Notes under the pieces: generated by a model
What the model was told of the DNA's origin: nothing
Database searches by the model: none
Seen by the model: only the letters and a program-made list of their open reading frames with translations
Program-made: the position numbers and the translations under genes
Assembly (NCBI GenBank): GCA_025769875.1
Contig: JAGFNK010000023.1
Span: 1 to 64,000, forward strand
Length of the DNA stretch: 64,000 nt
Origin: Russula earlei
Lineage: Eukaryota > Basidiomycota > Agaricomycetes > Russulales > Russulaceae
Direction of reading: 5' to 3'
Shown here: in pieces, positions 1 through 10,919 of the stretch
Numbering within the stretch: position 1 is the first letter of the stretch
Layout: the number at the start of each line of letters is the position of its first letter

Positions 1-268
1 TAAGAGCGCAGTGGTGGCAGTTGACTGATCTGAAGGTGGGGCGATGGAGATGGCTGGCAAAACTAGGGGCGCGGTGGCGGCGGCTGAGACTGAGAAGGCT
101 GAGGCTGAGGGCAGGGTGGAGACGGCGGCGGCTGGCGATGCTGGTGCTATGACGGACTGGGCTGAACTGACGAGTACGGGCGAGGCTAAGACGGAGACTG
201 ATGCGAAGTCGGCAGCTGGCACGACTGAGGCTACTGTGGCGACGGATGAGGCGACGGACGAGACAGTG

Positions 269-1671
269 CGTAAAGAGTCGTGTGGCTTATTCATCAACCG
301 TCCACCTGTCCAAACTCCTACTCCAGGACGACGACAGGGCGTTCTTCCCTTCCCAGAGCTGCTCACCATACCTTGCTCTACCCCTCCATTTCAACCCCCT
401 AAACCCTCATGGGCTCAAAGCAACGTGCTTCAAAATGCCGGCCTGCACCGACATGTACTACTGGCCAAAGGAAGGCTGCCCGAAAAAAAACTGGTGGAAA
501 TGAAAGTGACAGCTCAGGCACTCCCACTCGACTGAAGCGATCACAACCACGAGCTCAGGCTTCCAAGACATCCCTTCCTGCTATTGATAAGGATGGGGAG
601 GAAGAGTCCTATGCCTATGTAAATGCAGAAGCCTGGGAACTCACTACAGCACAAACGCACGGACCACAAGACATGCAAAATTGTCGCAAAGGCGCACGGC
701 CTCGATGTCGACTCACCCACACAGCTATATGGCTGGCCGCGAATTGCTTACAAGAGTACATATGTGCATATTCCTTTCGTGCCATCTCCTCTTCGTCCTC
801 ACATCATCATCATCGTTGCCGCCAGCACGCCACCCTCGCCCCCATCAACCGCCGCACACCCTCACCCTCAACGCCCCTGCCTTCACCATGCACTGACGAG
901 TCCCAACGCACAGCCGAAGAGCCCCGTACCACACCGCCGTCTTCGTTGCCATCGGACGGTGTTGCTACTGTACATTTCAGTATGCTTTTCTCCCCTTTTT
1001 TACTAGACTCTCATTTTGTTAGTCAGAGATCTGCATGCCTCCTATGCATCCATTTCCCAGCCTGCTGCCGTCTTCCCTCTCCCTTTCTACTTCCACGCCC
1101 CCTCGCTCCTCTCCCTCGCATCTGCCATCCAAGTTCTCCAATTGTCCTACCCGCAATCACATTCGGCAGCGCCATCAGCACCCAAGCAACCACCCCTCTC
1201 CTTTGCATCGTCTCCCCCTCCTCGCGTCACGACTCGACCACACCCCTCGTCACCACACCTGGCTTCGGCCATCCTTCACAAATCGCCACACGCCATTACC
1301 ACAGCCACTGGAGACTACGACTCGATACCTCGCGTCGTCCAGCTTCGGTCCCCTTCTCACGTCTAGATTTCCTTTCATATGACTGTCTTTTGTGCTTTTC
1401 CTGTCCCTTAGCCTTAGTTCTAACCTGTATCTGCTACCATGTTGAATAAAGTTGCCCTGTTGTTCCCTTATCATCTGTGTGAACCTCAGTGCAGTCGAAT
1501 GAACAAACGCGTTCTTGCGTTCCCACTAGGTGCTCCTCCTCTTTGGAGCTTCAGTCTTATGAAGTCATTCTGCATTCTTGGACACACTTCACCACCCCAT
1601 GGGCTCAGGTGTGCACTTCCTGGGGGGGCTCCTTCCCAGCACACGACCGTGCTACTGTCACACGATATGAG
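269..1671 (+). other. Variable internal segment of TIR element copy 1, no recognised gene
   Basis: This 1.4 kb segment is absent from the second copy of the element. An open frame at 409-1449 (346 codons, plus) begins with a Lys/Arg/Ser-rich stretch and then becomes low-complexity Pro/Ser/His sequence, which looks like chance coding in C-rich DNA. An AATAAA signal lies at about 1444-1449. It could be a captured host fragment or the 5' part of a transposon gene. I do not recognise a family and do not claim a function. Confidence 0.3.
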
Positions 1672-2023
1672 GGAAACGACGTTGCACACCACAATGCTTG
1701 AGTCAAAGACACTATGGGGCTGCCTCAAGACAGCCCATGGGTACAACATGAGGGAAAAATAATAGATATAGACCATGATTTTGAGTTGTAATTCATCTAA
1801 TACATATGTGGAGGTGGCTTGAGACCAGCTCCACCAATTCTCACTCAAATCTCATGAAAACAATGGGGCTGCCTAGCCCTCATTCAGGCGATTCAGGGAC
1901 AATAAGTTTTATGTGAATTGAAGGTGTTTTGAGGGAGATATTCGCCCCGCATGTTTGAGAGGGTTTTCTGCACCGATTTGGGTGGAATTCAAACTCCGCC
2001 AAGTGCGCTGAAAACGGCAATAA
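1672..2023. repeat. Terminal inverted repeat of TIR element copy 1
   Basis: The sequence matches 36505-36853 directly and 34230-34560 in reverse complement, with few mismatches. It ends in AAAACGGCAATAA. The flanking base pairs differ from those of copy 2, which supports this as the element end. Confidence 0.8.
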
Positions 2024-2085
2024 TTTTGCACTCAAAATGATATCCAAAAATGGCAAGTGCAAGGTCACATGAAAACAACAGTAAT
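2024..2085. repeat. Terminal fragment of the long-TIR DNA element family
   Basis: These 62 bp match the outer end of the element at 5815-20276, including the CAAGTGCAAGGTCA stretch and the terminal CAGTAAT. The rest of that element copy would lie to the left but is replaced by the TIR element ending at 2023. It shows the TIR element inserted into an older long-TIR element. Confidence 0.65.
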
Positions 2086-3171
2086 GCCCAATAGCTATGG
2101 TTTTGAATATGAGTCCTTCACAGCTCAGTGAATTGAATCAGCAGTTCTGGCTTCCTTGCATCCTCATTATTGTCTACATCTGCCTGAAGAACACTTTGAC
2201 TCCCTCAAGATCTTCCTCTTTTCCTTCAAGAACACATGCACACACACATCCAGTCTTGTGCCCATGCTTCCAAGACATCAAACTCATTGCCTCCAAGACA
2301 TCATGTTGGAGCTATGGAATAAGGGCTCAGTCTTGTGTGTAAAAGACTGTATTCAGGTTAGTATGCTAACCTATGGAATAAGGGCTATGTACAGTATTAG
2401 CTATAAGGGAATGTAAAGGAAGGTGTAGTACTGACCTCAGTCTTGTGTGTAAAAGACTGAGGGAAAACAAATGATAACTAAATTTGAATTATTTACATGT
2501 ATGGTCCAGATTGTCCGTTCGCGCAGCACTTAGCGGCTGCACGTGCAACACATCAAGCCTTGCATCTCAACTCTTGCTTGCTCCCCTCTTGGTTTCTTCC
2601 CTGTCTGTACTCACACTCAGATCAAGTCACATGGACTCCATGTGCCTGTGGGGGCACGCTATAATTGGGTTCAGCACCTCTTCCCAGTTGTTGTCTGTGG
2701 GACCTTGGACAAGGGTTGAAGGATCTTTTGAGAACTTGCTGAGTGGATTTCCCACCATCACCAGAGGGGTTTCACTTAATATTTGCTCAATTGCTATGTG
2801 GGGTTGGGAGAGCAGCTGCCTTGTCAGATGGCAGCCTGCCACCACCAAATCCTTTTTTTTTTTTTGGCCTCTGGCCGGGCCCCCCCCCCCCCCCCCCCAC
2901 CAAGGTTTGGGATTCCTGTTCTGCCACCCCCTTGGATATGGCCAGTCCTGTCAAGCTAGAACAAGCAACGTACAACAAACCTAAATGACAGACGAGATGT
3001 TCAATATATCTATATTCAACAGCTTGAATGTGGCCGGGGTGTGTGTTTTGTGCCAGTGTAAGAAACGAACCATTCATAATAAGTATATGGTAAACTTTTT
3101 TGTGGAACCGACTCCATAAAACGGTATGCACAGATACTAACCTTGCAGGTTGATATGAATCATTGCTACAT
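2086..3171. other. Unclassified spacer with low-complexity tract
   Basis: No gene could be supported. Short open frames on both strands have no recognisable family. Notable content is a T11 run at about 2862 followed by a C19 run at 2880-2898, and a repeated ACTCAGTCTTGTGTGTAAAAGACTG phrase near 2320-2350 and 2432-2460 that suggests a small local duplication. Confidence 0.4.
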
Positions 3172-3264
3172 GTGAATTGACTGCGATGATGTGGGGGCAA
3201 TCACTGTCTCACTTCCTCTCGCAAAAAGTCTCGTTCGATTCACCTCTGATCTCATAGTACTGGA

Positions 3265-4651
3265 ATGTCGATGCCCATGCAGTCAACAACTCAACCACTC
3301 TACGTTCCCGAGCTTCCTGCTGAGCCTTGGTTCCTCATCTTCCACTTCATGACCTCTGCACCCATATTCACATCCGCTCGTTACAAGCCCTTCCAGTTCT
3401 GCCACCACACCACCGCAGCGCTCTCCAATGCAGCACTCAGTGACAAATGCACCCTCACACACGCTAGTATGCAACAATGGCGCGCACTTGCCACGGACAT
3501 CCTCTACGAAAACATCCACATCGGCCGCGGCATCTCCGCGCTGCACGCCGCCTTCAGCAACACGGAGCAGCCTGAGCAGTCCATCGCAGATGGTGGCGCC
3601 ACCCCACGCTCCCCACGACACCACGTCCGCCGTGCCGTCCTGCCCTAAGAACACACCGCCACGCCAGCCCACCATGCCCTGCCGGTCCTCGCGCTCCTCG
3701 TGCTGCTCCCGCACCTTGAGGTGTTCATGCGTCCCCCAACGTGCTATCACGACTATGACCACCACGGCTGCCACACCCCGCACCACCACCACGGCACAAC
3801 CACAACCACGATCAGGGTCACGACTGCGCCTCCCCCATGCTTTGAGTTCCCGACCGGCATGCTGGCCTTGCCTGCGCTCCGCCGCCTCGAGTGGGCCTTT
3901 GACCCGACGGGCGCAGCGACGTGGGCCGGCAGCATCAATGTGCTCGACGATGTGCTCCGCGCTGTGTCGGCCCTGGAGGAGCTTGTCCTCGTCGGCCACA
4001 TGCCATGCCGCCTACACATGGGCGCGAGTGAGACCCCACTTGTCACACGCCAATCAACGTACTGGGTGCTCCCGGCGCTTGAGAACATTGTCATGAGGGC
4101 GGCACATCAGCTGAGCCGCTCAAGCCGCTCTGGGAGGCGTTTGGCGGCCAGGTGCATGTGCTGGAGATGGAGCTTGCGATGGCGGGTGGCGTCCCAATGG
4201 TAAATGTGAGCAGTATCGCCAGTGCGTATCCTGCACTCGAGGAGGGAATGTGCATGTGCTTGCAGAGGAGGTGAACCTGCACTGCAATTGTCAGGACTCA
4301 GATGGCAGCAGGAAGAATCCCTGGGCTTGCGCGCATGATACCCTGCAATGCGTTGGCATCTGCGTCATTGCCCGGGGGTGGACGGTCAGGATGTGGGTGG
4401 CAATCGCCAAATACGTTGCCAGGTTTGCCAGGTTTGAGAAGGGGTGTCTGGCGCTGCTCAACATTGTGTTGTATGTGCAGGACGTGGGAGTCACGGTGCA
4501 GAACACAGAGTTCCATGCGCTCTGTGAGACATTGTTATCGAGTGGAAGACAGTTGGTTTTACGCTCAGTTCATGCACAGTCAGTCCTCTTCATTCAAATA
4601 TTGACCTCGCATCTAGCAAGAACTGGAGTTTCTGCACCCTCTCCAATATAA
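3265..4651 (+). pseudogene. F-box-like protein, decayed copy 1
   Basis: A single reading frame runs 3265-4203 apart from one TAA at 3646-3648, where the second copy (28331-29060) has TAC. The N-terminus resembles an F-box (residues about 15-90: aliphatic LPAEPW start, a WRALATDILYE motif). Downstream are leucine-rich stretches (LPVLALLVLLPHLEV, LPALRRLEWAFDP, ALEELVLVG) as in basidiomycete F-box/LRR-type proteins, which recruit targets to SCF ubiquitin ligases. After about 4100 the reading continues in another frame (WEAFGGQVHVLEMEL) and again at 4250-4651, so there are at least two frameshifts. The region around 3780 encodes a His-rich insert. Probably a dead member of a dispersed family. 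Confidence 0.6.
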
Positions 4652-5236
4652 GATATTTGAAGATGGCATACATACCTTGACGCAGGGGAGAACATCATCT
4701 CATTTAGGCTCTATAGTGGTTTCTGATGTCGACCCCAAACCGTCCTCCCACGGCAATCCTCTTGACAAACAGTCTAGCCGCATAGGTGCAGCCTCTTGTG
4801 CCTGAATTTATTCTCACCTCCATCATGGAAAGTGCCTAAATTTCCATCGCTGGGCAATCTGGAGCAGGACGCAAGCATTCTGAAGCTGGAATGATGCATG
4901 GATAGATGGTATGCTCTCTCTTCCATTGAGATCACATACCTGGGCCTCGGTGGACGCTGTTGTTGTTAGTGCTACATGTGCAGAAGGCAGAGGCTTGGGA
5001 TAACAAAAGTTTGGGCGATCTGCACGGCATCGCGGGAGGACACTTGGCTGTGGGTGTGGGAGGCTGTCAAGAAGCTCTGATGGTTGGGGAGGCATGGTAG
5101 GAGGACTCCAGAGCAATCGGAAGGGATCTACTTCCATGAGATGTTGTTGTTGTTGTAGTCGATGTAAAACAAAACAGTTGCGCTGCGATCACGCTTGGCT
5201 CAAAGCCCATCTGACAAGTATCCTTGGGTATGATTC
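4652..5236. other. Unclassified spacer
   Basis: No supported gene. A minus-strand open frame at 4823-5137 has no recognisable features. Composition is mixed, and no terminal repeats were found at its edges. Confidence 0.35.
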
Positions 5237-5271
5237 TGTTCAGGATCTGTTCAGGATCTGTTCAGGATCCA
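5237..5271. repeat. 11-bp tandem repeat, three units
   Basis: TGTTCAGGATC is repeated three times head to tail with no mismatch. It is a short local tandem array with no evident function. Confidence 0.8.
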
Positions 5272-5313
5272 AAGCAATGTGCAAACAGATCCAAATACAG
5301 TAGAGCAAGCAAA

Positions 5314-5720
5314 CATGATGGGCAGGAAGGGATAAGTCGACTCTGCTTATAGTCAACTCAGTGCATAATAAAAGTAAAATATTTCAAGTGCTGAGTAGGC
5401 TCTGTTGTGGCCACAAATTATATTACATAAGTAATGACCTTAGTTGAGCACGAAAAATGTGACAAAAAAGGTTAAATATGGAGAGTCTACTCATTCCGGC
5501 ACAACTTTTAGCCAGGCTAGGGTAAATATTGTGCCGGAATGAGTAGACTCTCCATATTTAACCTTTTTTGTCACATTTTTCACGCTCAACTAAGGTCATT
5601 ACTTATGTAATATAATTTGTGGCCACAACAGAGCCTACTCAGCACTTGAAATATTTTACTTTTATTGTCCACTGAGTTGACTATAAGCAGACTTGACTTA
5701 TCCCTTCCTGCCCTTCATGA
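5314..5720. mobile_element. Foldback (MITE-like) palindromic element
   Basis: Two arms of about 190 bp, 5314-5503 and 5533-5720, are reverse complements with only a few mismatches. They are separated by a loop of about 30 bp around CTTTTAGCCAGGCTAGGG. The outermost matching bases are CATGA, followed by GGGCAGGAAGGG. No coding frame is present. The structure is that of a hairpin-type MITE or foldback element. I could not define a convincing target duplication, so the exact ends are uncertain by several bases. A transcript across it would form a long double-stranded RNA. Confidence 0.75.
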
Positions 5721-5814
5721 AACTATGATTTATGACATGATAAATATTCATCGAGTCGAGCTCTCATTCATCATCTCATCATGCCAGCCTTAACTCAAGA
5801 AGAAGTTACCCCAG

Positions 5815-6480
5815 ATTACTGTCGTCTTCACATGACCTTGCACTTGCCATTTTTGGATGTCATTTCAAGTGTGAAATTAAAACTGCTATATCTCAACAGT
5901 TTCTCAACACATTGCCTTGAAATTTTGCCAGTAGAACCTTATATACTATATCTAGGTGCAGCTAAAATATGGGAGTCTAATATTCAGTTCTTGAGATGTT
6001 GATTTTCAGGTGCTGACATGAGTGCAAAACTTTGAACTGCCATATCTCAACTGTTTCTCAACAGATTTACTTGAAACTTCGACAGTGGGATCTCATGTCC
6101 TGTATCTAGGTGCAGCCCAAGAGTTGGGGCATAATTATCAGTTCTTGATGTTTCGATTTTTGGGTGCAATCTGAGTGTGAGATTTCGAACTGCCATATCT
6201 CAACTATTTCTCAATGGATTGCCTTGAAACTTGGACATCAGAACCTCATGTACTGTATCTAGAGGCAGCCAAATAATTGGGTTTCATTTCACATTGTGGG
6301 GTGCCGACCCCAAGCATGATAAGATTACATTTGCTCTACAGCTGAAAACATGACATGATACAACTATTTACAACTGTAGCACATGAGAAGGACATGCTTG
6401 AGGTGTTCATGGGAGGTAGTGATTGCGATCGCATGTGAATGTGTGAGGAGTGGCGCATAAGGAAAGTTGGGCTTAAGGCA
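5815..6480. repeat. Left inverted terminus with three 153-bp subterminal repeats
   Basis: The phrase ATATCTCAAC recurs at 5887, 6041 and 6194 (spacing 154 and 153 bp), each inside a unit that also contains CTTGAAA and a GTATCTAG core. The region matches 19445-20276 in reverse complement. Compared with the right terminus exactly one unit is missing. Such arrays often serve as transposase-binding sites. Confidence 0.75.
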
Positions 6481-6728
6481 CGAGGATACGACAAAGTGGA
6501 AGTGGGAGCCTGTCAGGAGATGCAGATCTGGGAAGGTGCGGAAGCAGATGGGAGAGGGTGGGTAAAGCAGGACGGTCTTGTTTGTATGCACCAAGACGTC
6601 TGAACAAGGCCATCAGGAGCAGGTCCACCACGCAATCGGAGAGCATGGGGGATGTATACGCACATTCGTATTTATTGGAGGGCCAGAGCTTGGTCAGCTT
6701 GTCCACTCAGGTTGCAGATGAAGAGTTG
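6481..6728. other. Inner edge of the left terminus, no gene
   Basis: The sequence becomes progressively less similar to the right terminus. A Pro-rich minus-strand frame runs through it but shows no recognisable family. The LTR-A solo follows directly at 6729. Confidence 0.35.
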
Positions 6729-7689
6729 TGTCAAGACTCACTGTTGAACTATCCAGTTCAAGAGCGAGGGATAAGCTCGAAGACAAGTCGATAGACGTCC
6801 AAGACCGCGTGGGCAAGGAGTAGAACCCAGAGGAGCAACAAATACCAGAGAGGTATTGTTACTGTGAGAGTAGAACAATCACGCAGGGAAGAGGCCAGGG
6901 TAGTCACAAGGGGATGGTCCTTAAAGGAGTATCCCAGGAATGGAGAGTGCCGTAAACAAATGGACAGTCTGAGGACTGTCCGCTACTTTATTGAGCGCTT
7001 ATATACTACAGAGAGCTGCTAAATAGGGAACAAGTCATAACCTTGTTATCAAGCACAATAGAGTGATGAGTAAGAAGTCGGAGGACGCTTACTGAGCATG
7101 CTCAGTCATGCTCAGTAAGCTGCTGAGTAAGAAGCTTCTCTTGATGAGTAAGAGCTTCCCTTGTCCACGTGTTCACTGCTTTAGTCCATGTGCAAGCACC
7201 TGATTCATTTCCTGTTAGTTAGTTTAGGGCCGGTCATTTGAGGACTTGTAGTTTGGTTATGGAATAGTGTTATCTTATAAGGCCCTTATATAGTTCTATT
7301 AGGGTCCTTAGAGTCGACCCTAATACTTCTATTAAGGTCCTTAGTGTTGCCTTATAGTTCGTTCTATAGTTATTAGAGTTGGTCTAATAACGCGTTGTAG
7401 GGCCTTTGATACTAGGTTAGTACCTATTGTAGAGTTCCTAGGGTCGTTCCAAATGGTCCTTAGGAAGGCTTTAATACTGTCCTTAGTTGCTAGAAGGGTT
7501 GCCTTTAATTGGGGCTTGCTGTATGTCGATTGTGCCGAGAATCGCTCGCGCAACAATGCTGCGCGCGATATTGTGGACACCTCTACTCACCCCTTTTGCT
7601 CGTGTGAACAGGGTGGCATCATAGAGGCTGGGTTTCCTCCTATAAGGAAGGGTCCTTCAAGGGCCCTTTCTGGGGAATGGTTCATGACA
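6729..7689 (-). repeat. Solo LTR, family A (961 bp)
   Basis: In minus orientation it starts TGTCATGAACC and ends GTCTTGACA. It is flanked by a perfect 5-bp duplication AGTTG (6724-6728 and 7690-7694), the hallmark of integrase-mediated insertion followed by LTR-LTR recombination. The minus strand carries a TATATAAG box at about 7010. Downstream of it is a hairpin GGACAGTC-CTCA-GACTGTCC at the predicted transcript start. Related fragments are at 32518-32946 and 53692-54390. Confidence 0.9.
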
Positions 7690-7735
7690 AGTTGGGCCAT
7701 CCATCCATGACTCAGCAGAAGCAGCGGTGGCGGGA

Positions 7736-8311
7736 TGTTATGGCGTTGCAGCCGTAAGAGCGTTAGCTCAAGGTTCAGTGGGGCCGGCTCAGAGAGACTG
7801 GGTCAGAGGTTTAGCGTCTCAAGGCTGAGTCAGACAATGACTCAGTCTGCAGACAGAGTTGATCTCCTGGTTTCACAGAAGAGGAGGACGATGATAGAGC
7901 AAGAGGGAATAAGAGGATTGCAAGGTTTCCTCCTAGTGTGTTGATGTCAAGCAAGGTAAAAAAAAAGCCAGCACAAGTAAGTTGTGATTTTGAGAGAGGA
8001 TACAGGGCAAAGGGATGCGACAGGAAATGGGACCAAAGCTAAGCTTGGGGCATTTCCCAGCTTCTACAGGTGCTTAAATACTGTATGTAGTGAGGCTGTA
8101 CAGTACCATAAGCAGAACAATAGATAAAGACGAGCCAATAGCAAAAGTAACTTGACAATGGATGAAACACAATAAGTGAAACACAATAGGTGAAACACAA
8201 TGAGTGACCATCAGCATCAAGGGATGAAACAATAACCAAGGGGATGAGGGTGACAAGAGAACAATAACAAAAGGAATTATGGACGGACTGACAAGGGGGT
8301 AGATCACAACA
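7736..8311 (-). repeat. Solo LTR, family B (576 bp)
   Basis: In minus orientation it starts TGTTGTGATCTACC and ends GCCATAACA. A perfect duplication CGGGA flanks it (7731-7735, 8312-8316). Other copies lie at 31821-32447 (full solo), 33143-33230 and 37140-37590 (fragments). It contains a TATTTAAG-like box and a GC-rich hairpin next to AAGCTTAGCTTTG. Confidence 0.9.
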
Positions 8312-8558
8312 CGGGATGCCAAAGGAGGAGGACATCATGTTCAGTCACGTTGGCACCAGAGAGAGGATATTGGATGACAACTTTGACGGCGTCTGGATAG
8401 ACTGCCCAAATGCGCGTGGAGACGACATCAGTGGCAGAATCGATGAGCGGCACAATGACAAAGTCTGTGGCGAACAAGATCAGGAGGGTATTGATGGACA
8501 AGGTTATGATCGATGTGAGGCGAGTTGCAGGAAGAGAGAACAGCATTTTCCATAGCAT
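8304..8558 (-). pseudogene. Possible N-terminal fragment of a membrane-anchored PhoD-like phosphatase
   Basis: The minus frame has a hydrophobic segment (SIITLSINTLLILFATDFV) followed by a motif of the type TRIWAVYPDAVKVVIQYP. This resembles the segment preceding the catalytic domain in fungal PhoD-like phosphatases. No catalytic region follows. It lies inside the long-TIR element and could be a captured host fragment. The identification rests on memory of the motif only, so it is weak. Confidence 0.3.
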
Positions 8559-8768
8559 GTCTTTTTTTTGTTGGTCTGTGGGGGCAGTCAGAACAAAGTG
8601 AGGCGATAGACAAAGGTGAGGAGCAAGGCTTGCCTCGTTTTGAGCCGCAGGTGCAGTCGACTTGTCTTCCTTGGCATCCGTTGGAGGGGGAGGTGGTGAT
8701 GGTTTGGAAAGTCAAGGTGCAAGAGAAACGGTCAGGCATAAGCGAAATAGAGACTTGGAAGCAAGTAT

Positions 8769-10019
8769 CTACACCCACAGAATGGGGCCTAAAGCATGTT
8801 CATGGGTCAGAAAGCAGCTGAGAGAGAAAAAAAAAAAGGGCCGACCACACGAAGAAAAAGATATGAAAATAGAGGACAGTCGGAGACTGCGGAGAGGGGA
8901 GACAGGGGAAGGGAAGAAACTTGGGGCAGCAACGCCGCTCAGTACTCGCCATGCCGTGTCATGTGAGAACAGGTACTTCATTGCAGAAAATGCCAGCTCA
9001 ATTGGGTTATAATCAGGGGAATAGGGCAGCAGAAATTCGACATGCATGCCCCTAAATACAAACAGGAGGGTCAATGCTTGTCAATAGATGTGAATAGAAT
9101 TTACCAAGATTCAATAAGCTCTAAAATGGCAGGGTCCTTGTGAATTCGACAATTGTCCATAATAATGACTGAATTGGGGGCCGGAAATGGCTGCATAGGA
9201 TCCAAGAGGAGATTGATGAATGTGCAGAAAAGCTCAGTGTCAAAAGAGCCTTCAACAATGTCACAGTGTATAATACCATCATTGAGAGATAATGCAGGAA
9301 GGACAGAATATCTGGCACATGAAAATCATGAGTTACATGGCGTTATGGATGGCATGTCACTCACCGTCGTCCTTGACAGAAAAATGCCTTGCACATGGCT
9401 TTCCTGCCACGAATAGCCCAAGCTTGTCCACGGTATGTTGTTCAGCGATCAACAGAACTCTCATCCACAAAGATAATCTGATTTGGATGCTAGGTTCCGA
9501 TACGTGCAGCAAATGCAGCTTGCTTTTCTTCACAATGCTCAAGTGCAGTGCGTGAGAGCTGTGCATCATGTATCAGAAGCTTGAAATGTACATAAGGAAA
9601 AGTGCGTACCTTCTTCAAGCTATAGCCAGCCTTGACAAGTGTCCTCCATATCATTGACACTGATACTGACACCCCACATGTCTCTAACATTTCCATACAC
9701 AACTCATCAAGATAGAGATCTGGTGGGCTATTCAGAGTTGTCAACAGGTGCCGTATGGGTCCAATTTCAATAAAAAATGTGCTAGTACATTTTTTGTGCC
9801 ACATACCTTGACATCATAGTCACAAAGCAACCGATGGAGTAGAGGTTTCGCTTGGCAGGGAAGTTTGACACCACCAGTGTGCTTGAAGTTGGCGAGGATC
9901 CCTTCAACTTTTCGCACACTTACATCTGTATACATGGAGATATCCTCCACCAACATGTTTGTACTGAGACCAATGATGATCCATTGCACTTCTTCTGAGA
10001 TTGCTTTGCCTTGAGCCAT
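8769..10019 (-). pseudogene. Tc1/mariner-type DDE transposase, decayed
   Basis: Read on the minus strand, 10019 to about 9809 encodes an N-terminal helix-turn-helix-like part (start MAQGKAISEEVQW). A short intron separates it from a second helical segment (about 9740-9600). The catalytic part follows in pieces: a VDESSVDR motif near 9450 with an adjacent in-frame stop, IIMDNCRIHKDPA near 9160 (second Asp), and after another short intron LPYSPDYNPIE near 9035 (third acidic residue in the NPIE context). Order and spacing match DDE_3 transposases of the Tc1/mariner superfamily, which cut and paste DNA. At least one stop and a probable frameshift make it inactive. The host element is 5815-20276. 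Confidence 0.75.
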
Positions 10020-10406
10020 GGCAGTGATGGGTGTGTTGAAAGTTTTCCCTCTTTGGGTACACTGTGACCAAAATGGACATCTCTATCTCCGACCTTTTGT
10101 GCTATCTCACTCAGCCTTGTCCATTGTCCATCCACCATCAACCCTGCATCTGTCACACCTGCTGTATCCTTATTGTCAGCCATCTTAGCTTTGTCAGCCG
10201 CTCCATTCTTTGCCTTTCCAAGTCGTCGCCATCACATCCCCAGTTCTGCCCACTGCTGCCTCTTGTCCATTGGCACCTGCTTCGTCCACTGAGTCTTCAT
10301 ATTGCCTGCCACCATCATTTCAGCATCACCGGCTGTCTACATCACCAACACTATCCCTGTCTCTAGTTGTTTCAATTCTGTTGGCCATTCTGTTGGCCAC
10401 ATGTGC
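10020..10406. other. Interior of DNA element between transposase and Gypsy-2
   Basis: Ser/Pro/Thr-rich low-complexity frames on the plus strand continue across the Gypsy-2 insertion at 17822-18140. No family is recognised. Confidence 0.35.
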
Positions 10407-10901
10407 TGTCACCGACTGGGGGCGGTGTCGCTGACAAATCGGTTCACGTGCGAAACAAGCGCAGCGAGTCGAGCGAGACACTAAGTCCTCACGAGTTTCA
10501 GGGATCTCGGAGACTATATTGCCAAGGCAAATATGTTCCGCGGAGAGGAGGAACTACAAATAAGTCTTCGCGTTTGAGAAGACTTATGAGTAGAAAGGTT
10601 TTCAGACGATGTGCTTGATGTCTTGCAAGCCTACAAGTCCTGAAGTTCGAAATCCAGTGATATTTCACAGGAGAACAAGCTTAGGGCTTGTCCTCGTAAA
10701 ACAGCAGTCTTATATACATGCTAGATACTATATCAAATAGTATCCTTGAGGTGGAAGTGAGGCGATCGAACTAGAACACGCAGGAAACGTCTGGTATGTG
10801 TGAGGCTATGGAAGGATCATAAAACACGCGGAAAACTTGAGACATGTCTGGGTAGGCTTATCCGGTTGCCGGTCCGGTCCGAAGTACCGGTTCTTGTGAC
10901 A
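10407..10901 (-). repeat. Gypsy-2 3' LTR
   Basis: It starts (minus) TGTCACAAGAACCGG and ends CCCAGTCGGTGACA. On the internal side lies a purine tract AACAAGGGGGTAA (10902-10914), the usual primer for plus-strand DNA synthesis. Confidence 0.95.
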
Positions 10902-10919
10902 TTACCCCCTTGTTAAGGT

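Larger units (their letters stand above)
1..2023. mobile_element. TIR DNA element, copy 1, right part (left part outside window)
   Basis: Positions 1-268 are about 97% identical to 35703-35990 of the complete copy at 34230-36853. Positions about 1672-2023 repeat its terminal inverted repeat, ending in CGGCAATAA. The left end lies outside the window. Between the two homologous parts, 269-1671 is unrelated to the complete copy, so this copy carries a different internal segment. The element lies inside the end of a long-TIR DNA element, whose terminal 62 bp continue at 2024-2085. No transposase is recognisable. Seen: the repeat relationship. Inferred: mobility by a DNA transposase. Confidence 0.7.

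Noticed and set aside
2880..2898. C19 homopolymer next to a T11 run
   Set aside because: Simple low-complexity DNA; the length may also be a sequencing artefact. No function inferred.
5815..6250. Tandem 153-bp units as centromeric or satellite DNA
   Set aside because: Only three or four units occur, always at the inverted ends of one element, which fits subterminal transposon repeats better.
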